This document shows, piece by piece, positions 12,257-13,159 of a DNA stretch of 13,159 bases (within the stretch, counting starts at the first letter, position 1; every line of letters begins with the position of its first letter). The position numbers and the translations under genes are program-made. The notes below the pieces were generated by a model. That model was not told the DNA's origin. It was given only the letters and a program-made list of their open reading frames with translations, and did no database searches. Location: contig JAKAPI010000014.1 in the NCBI GenBank assembly GCA_021807225.1, positions 1-13,159 of the forward strand, read 5' to 3'. The DNA comes from an archaeon (lineage in GTDB: Archaea; Thermoproteota; Nitrososphaeria; Nitrososphaerales; UBA183).

Positions 12257-12382
12257 ATGCCGTTCCTCGACATCAACAGCTACTACAACTTCATCAGCAC
12301 CGCGATGATCACACTGTTCATCGTGGGCTTGGTGATAGTCTTCGTCTACGAGTACGAGGCGCTCAGACGCTCGAAGGCCTAG
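12257..12382 (+). CDS. 41-residue single-span membrane protein
   Basis: A short protein, MPFLDINSYYNF at the N-terminus, then one hydrophobic helix at about 14-31 (TAMITLFIVGLVIVFVYE), then a basic tail EALRRSKA. The tail predicts the C-terminus inside. Support for a real gene: a TATA-like element at the right distance, a clean membrane span, and a TAG stop that overlaps the stop of the convergent RPA gene in the palindrome CTAG (12379-12382), the same arrangement seen at 4901-4904. It resembles small accessory subunits of membrane complexes in size only; no family is recognised. An in-frame TTG at 12251 could add two residues. Confidence 0.6.
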   Translation: MPFLDINSYYNFISTAMITLFIVGLVIVFVYEYEALRRSKA

Positions 12383-13158
12383 ACGCCGCCGAGCCTCTCC
12401 ATCACGCTCAGGCTTGACAGCTGGAGGGTCCACCCTCCCATCTGCGTGGACTTCGGGGCCACACCGACGAGCCTCAGCCTCTGGCCTGGCTGGATACCTG
12501 ACATCCGCCCTGAAAGCTCTCTCCACGCCACAAGTTTGATGTCCCCAGTGTCGTCGCCGATCAGAAGCTCTCCCTTCTTCACGGTGGTTCCGTCCCTGAG
12601 CCGCACGTCCTCTACACTCCCATGTGAAAGGGCGATGGCCTCGACCATGATCTGCGCGTCCTCCTCCTTCGCCTCGTTGAGCTTCGTCGCCAGCTCCCCG
12701 AGCCCCGGGAGGGCGTCGTCCTCCATCACCTGGACCGAGTCGGCGCTCCTACAGTACATCCTGCCTCCAGTTACCTCGTCGGGGGCGACGCCGATCACGT
12801 CCCCCTGCCTTGGCTCCTTCGCCCCCTTCCCCACCTCGATGAACCTGACTCTTCGGTCCTTGCCCACGCAGAGCACGAGCTTCGCCGCCTGGCTAGAGCT
12901 AGTTGCGGCGACCCTGAGCTCCGTCCTATCGGCCGGCTCGCCCACCATCACCGTGCTCCCCGCGTCTCCGTGGATCTCGAACTCCCCGCTATTGGAGCGT
13001 CTGGACCTGACGCTCGTGATGCGGACCTTCTGCCCGCGCCTGAGCTGCGGCTGCTCGACGGGGCTCCAGATCACGACCCGCGTCTCCTTCCCCCCATCGC
13101 GGGCGACCCCGAATTGGAAGAGCGAGCCTTCCGACCCGTCGCCCCTGACGAACTCGCT
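12379..13158 (-). CDS. RPA-like single-stranded DNA-binding protein (partial, C-terminal part)
   Basis: The last 259 residues of a replication protein A type protein; the frame runs off the window at 13158, so the N-terminus is missing. OB-fold repeats are visible. The fragment opens inside one (SEFVRGDGSEGSLFQFGVARD, TRVVIWSP, RRGQKVRITSVRSR), and the last spans roughly residues 165-250 with the hallmarks VEDVRLRDGTTVKKGELLIGDDTG, IKLVAWREL and PGQRLRLVGVAPK. The GDxTGxIxLxxW pattern is typical of archaeal RPA. No zinc-finger cysteines are seen in the fragment (single Cys residues only). It should coat single-stranded DNA during replication and repair. Confidence 0.85.
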   Translation of the reverse strand, partial: SEFVRGDGSEGSLFQFGVARDGGKETRVVIWSPVEQPQLRRGQKVRITSVRSRRSNSGEFEIHGDAGSTVMVGEPADRTELRVAATSSSQAAKLVLCVGKDRRVRFIEVGKGAKEPRQGDVIGVAPDEVTGGRMYCRSADSVQVMEDDALPGLGELATKLNEAKEEDAQIMVEAIALSHGSVEDVRLRDGTTVKKGELLIGDDTGDIKLVAWRELSGRMSGIQPGQRLRLVGVAPKSTQMGGWTLQLSSLSVMERLGGV

Positions 13159-13159
13159 G

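Noticed and set aside
11873..12526. A 217-codon minus-strand frame
   Set aside because: It spans two tRNA genes, the 41-residue gene and the RPA tail; Arg/Pro-rich shadow typical of GC-rich DNA.

Overview
The window is archaeal chromosome, GC-rich outside promoters. The evidence is the small subunit of family D DNA polymerase, an Orc1/Cdc6 initiator with ORB-type origin elements, an archaeal Elf1 homologue, geranylgeranylglyceryl phosphate synthase (ether lipids), an RPA-type OB-fold protein and a tRNA-Thr gene with a canonical bulge-helix-bulge intron. TATA-like boxes lie about 25-37 bases before many starts, several starts are TTG, and Shine-Dalgarno motifs are scarce, which points to mostly leaderless or short-leader transcription. 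PolD, Elf1 and single-gene winged-helix regulators suggest a Thermoproteota/Thaumarchaeota-type lineage. That placement is inference.

Region 1 (1-4260) is a replication neighbourhood. The DP1 tail and orc1/cdc6 converge with abutting stop codons. The orc1/cdc6 promoter carries a mini-ORB-like site. After a candidate 44-residue membrane protein, a tandem-HTH Lrp/AsnC-like regulator and a small winged-helix gene comes a gene-free stretch (3765-4326). It holds two direct and one inverted ORB elements sharing an 18-19 base core, interleaved with three pairs of a GTTCAC hexamer. This is the best candidate for a replication origin here and the strongest finding.

Region 2 (4327-6028) has a VapBC toxin-antitoxin pair beside the origin, a membrane-anchored winged-helix protein whose stop codon overlaps that of vapC, and an unrecognised 125-residue protein.

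Region 3 (6111-7774) has a two-gene operon, elf1 then GGGP synthase (the latter with a His-rich duplicated insertion), and an 82-residue hypothetical gene with a clear leaderless promoter.

Region 4 (7775-11790) is more accessory. It holds a degenerate copy of the C-terminus of a nearby gene, a two-gene operon of unknown function (CxxC/CxxC protein plus a 308-residue protein), a two-TM protein, a SAM methyltransferase and a HAD phosphatase.

Region 5 (11855-13159) has tRNA-Thr(GGT) facing a minus-strand tRNA gene that is about 74 bases too long and best explained by two introns, a 41-residue membrane protein, and the C-terminal part of an RPA-like protein. With DP1, Orc1/Cdc6 and the ORB cluster, RPA makes four replication-related loci in 13 kb.
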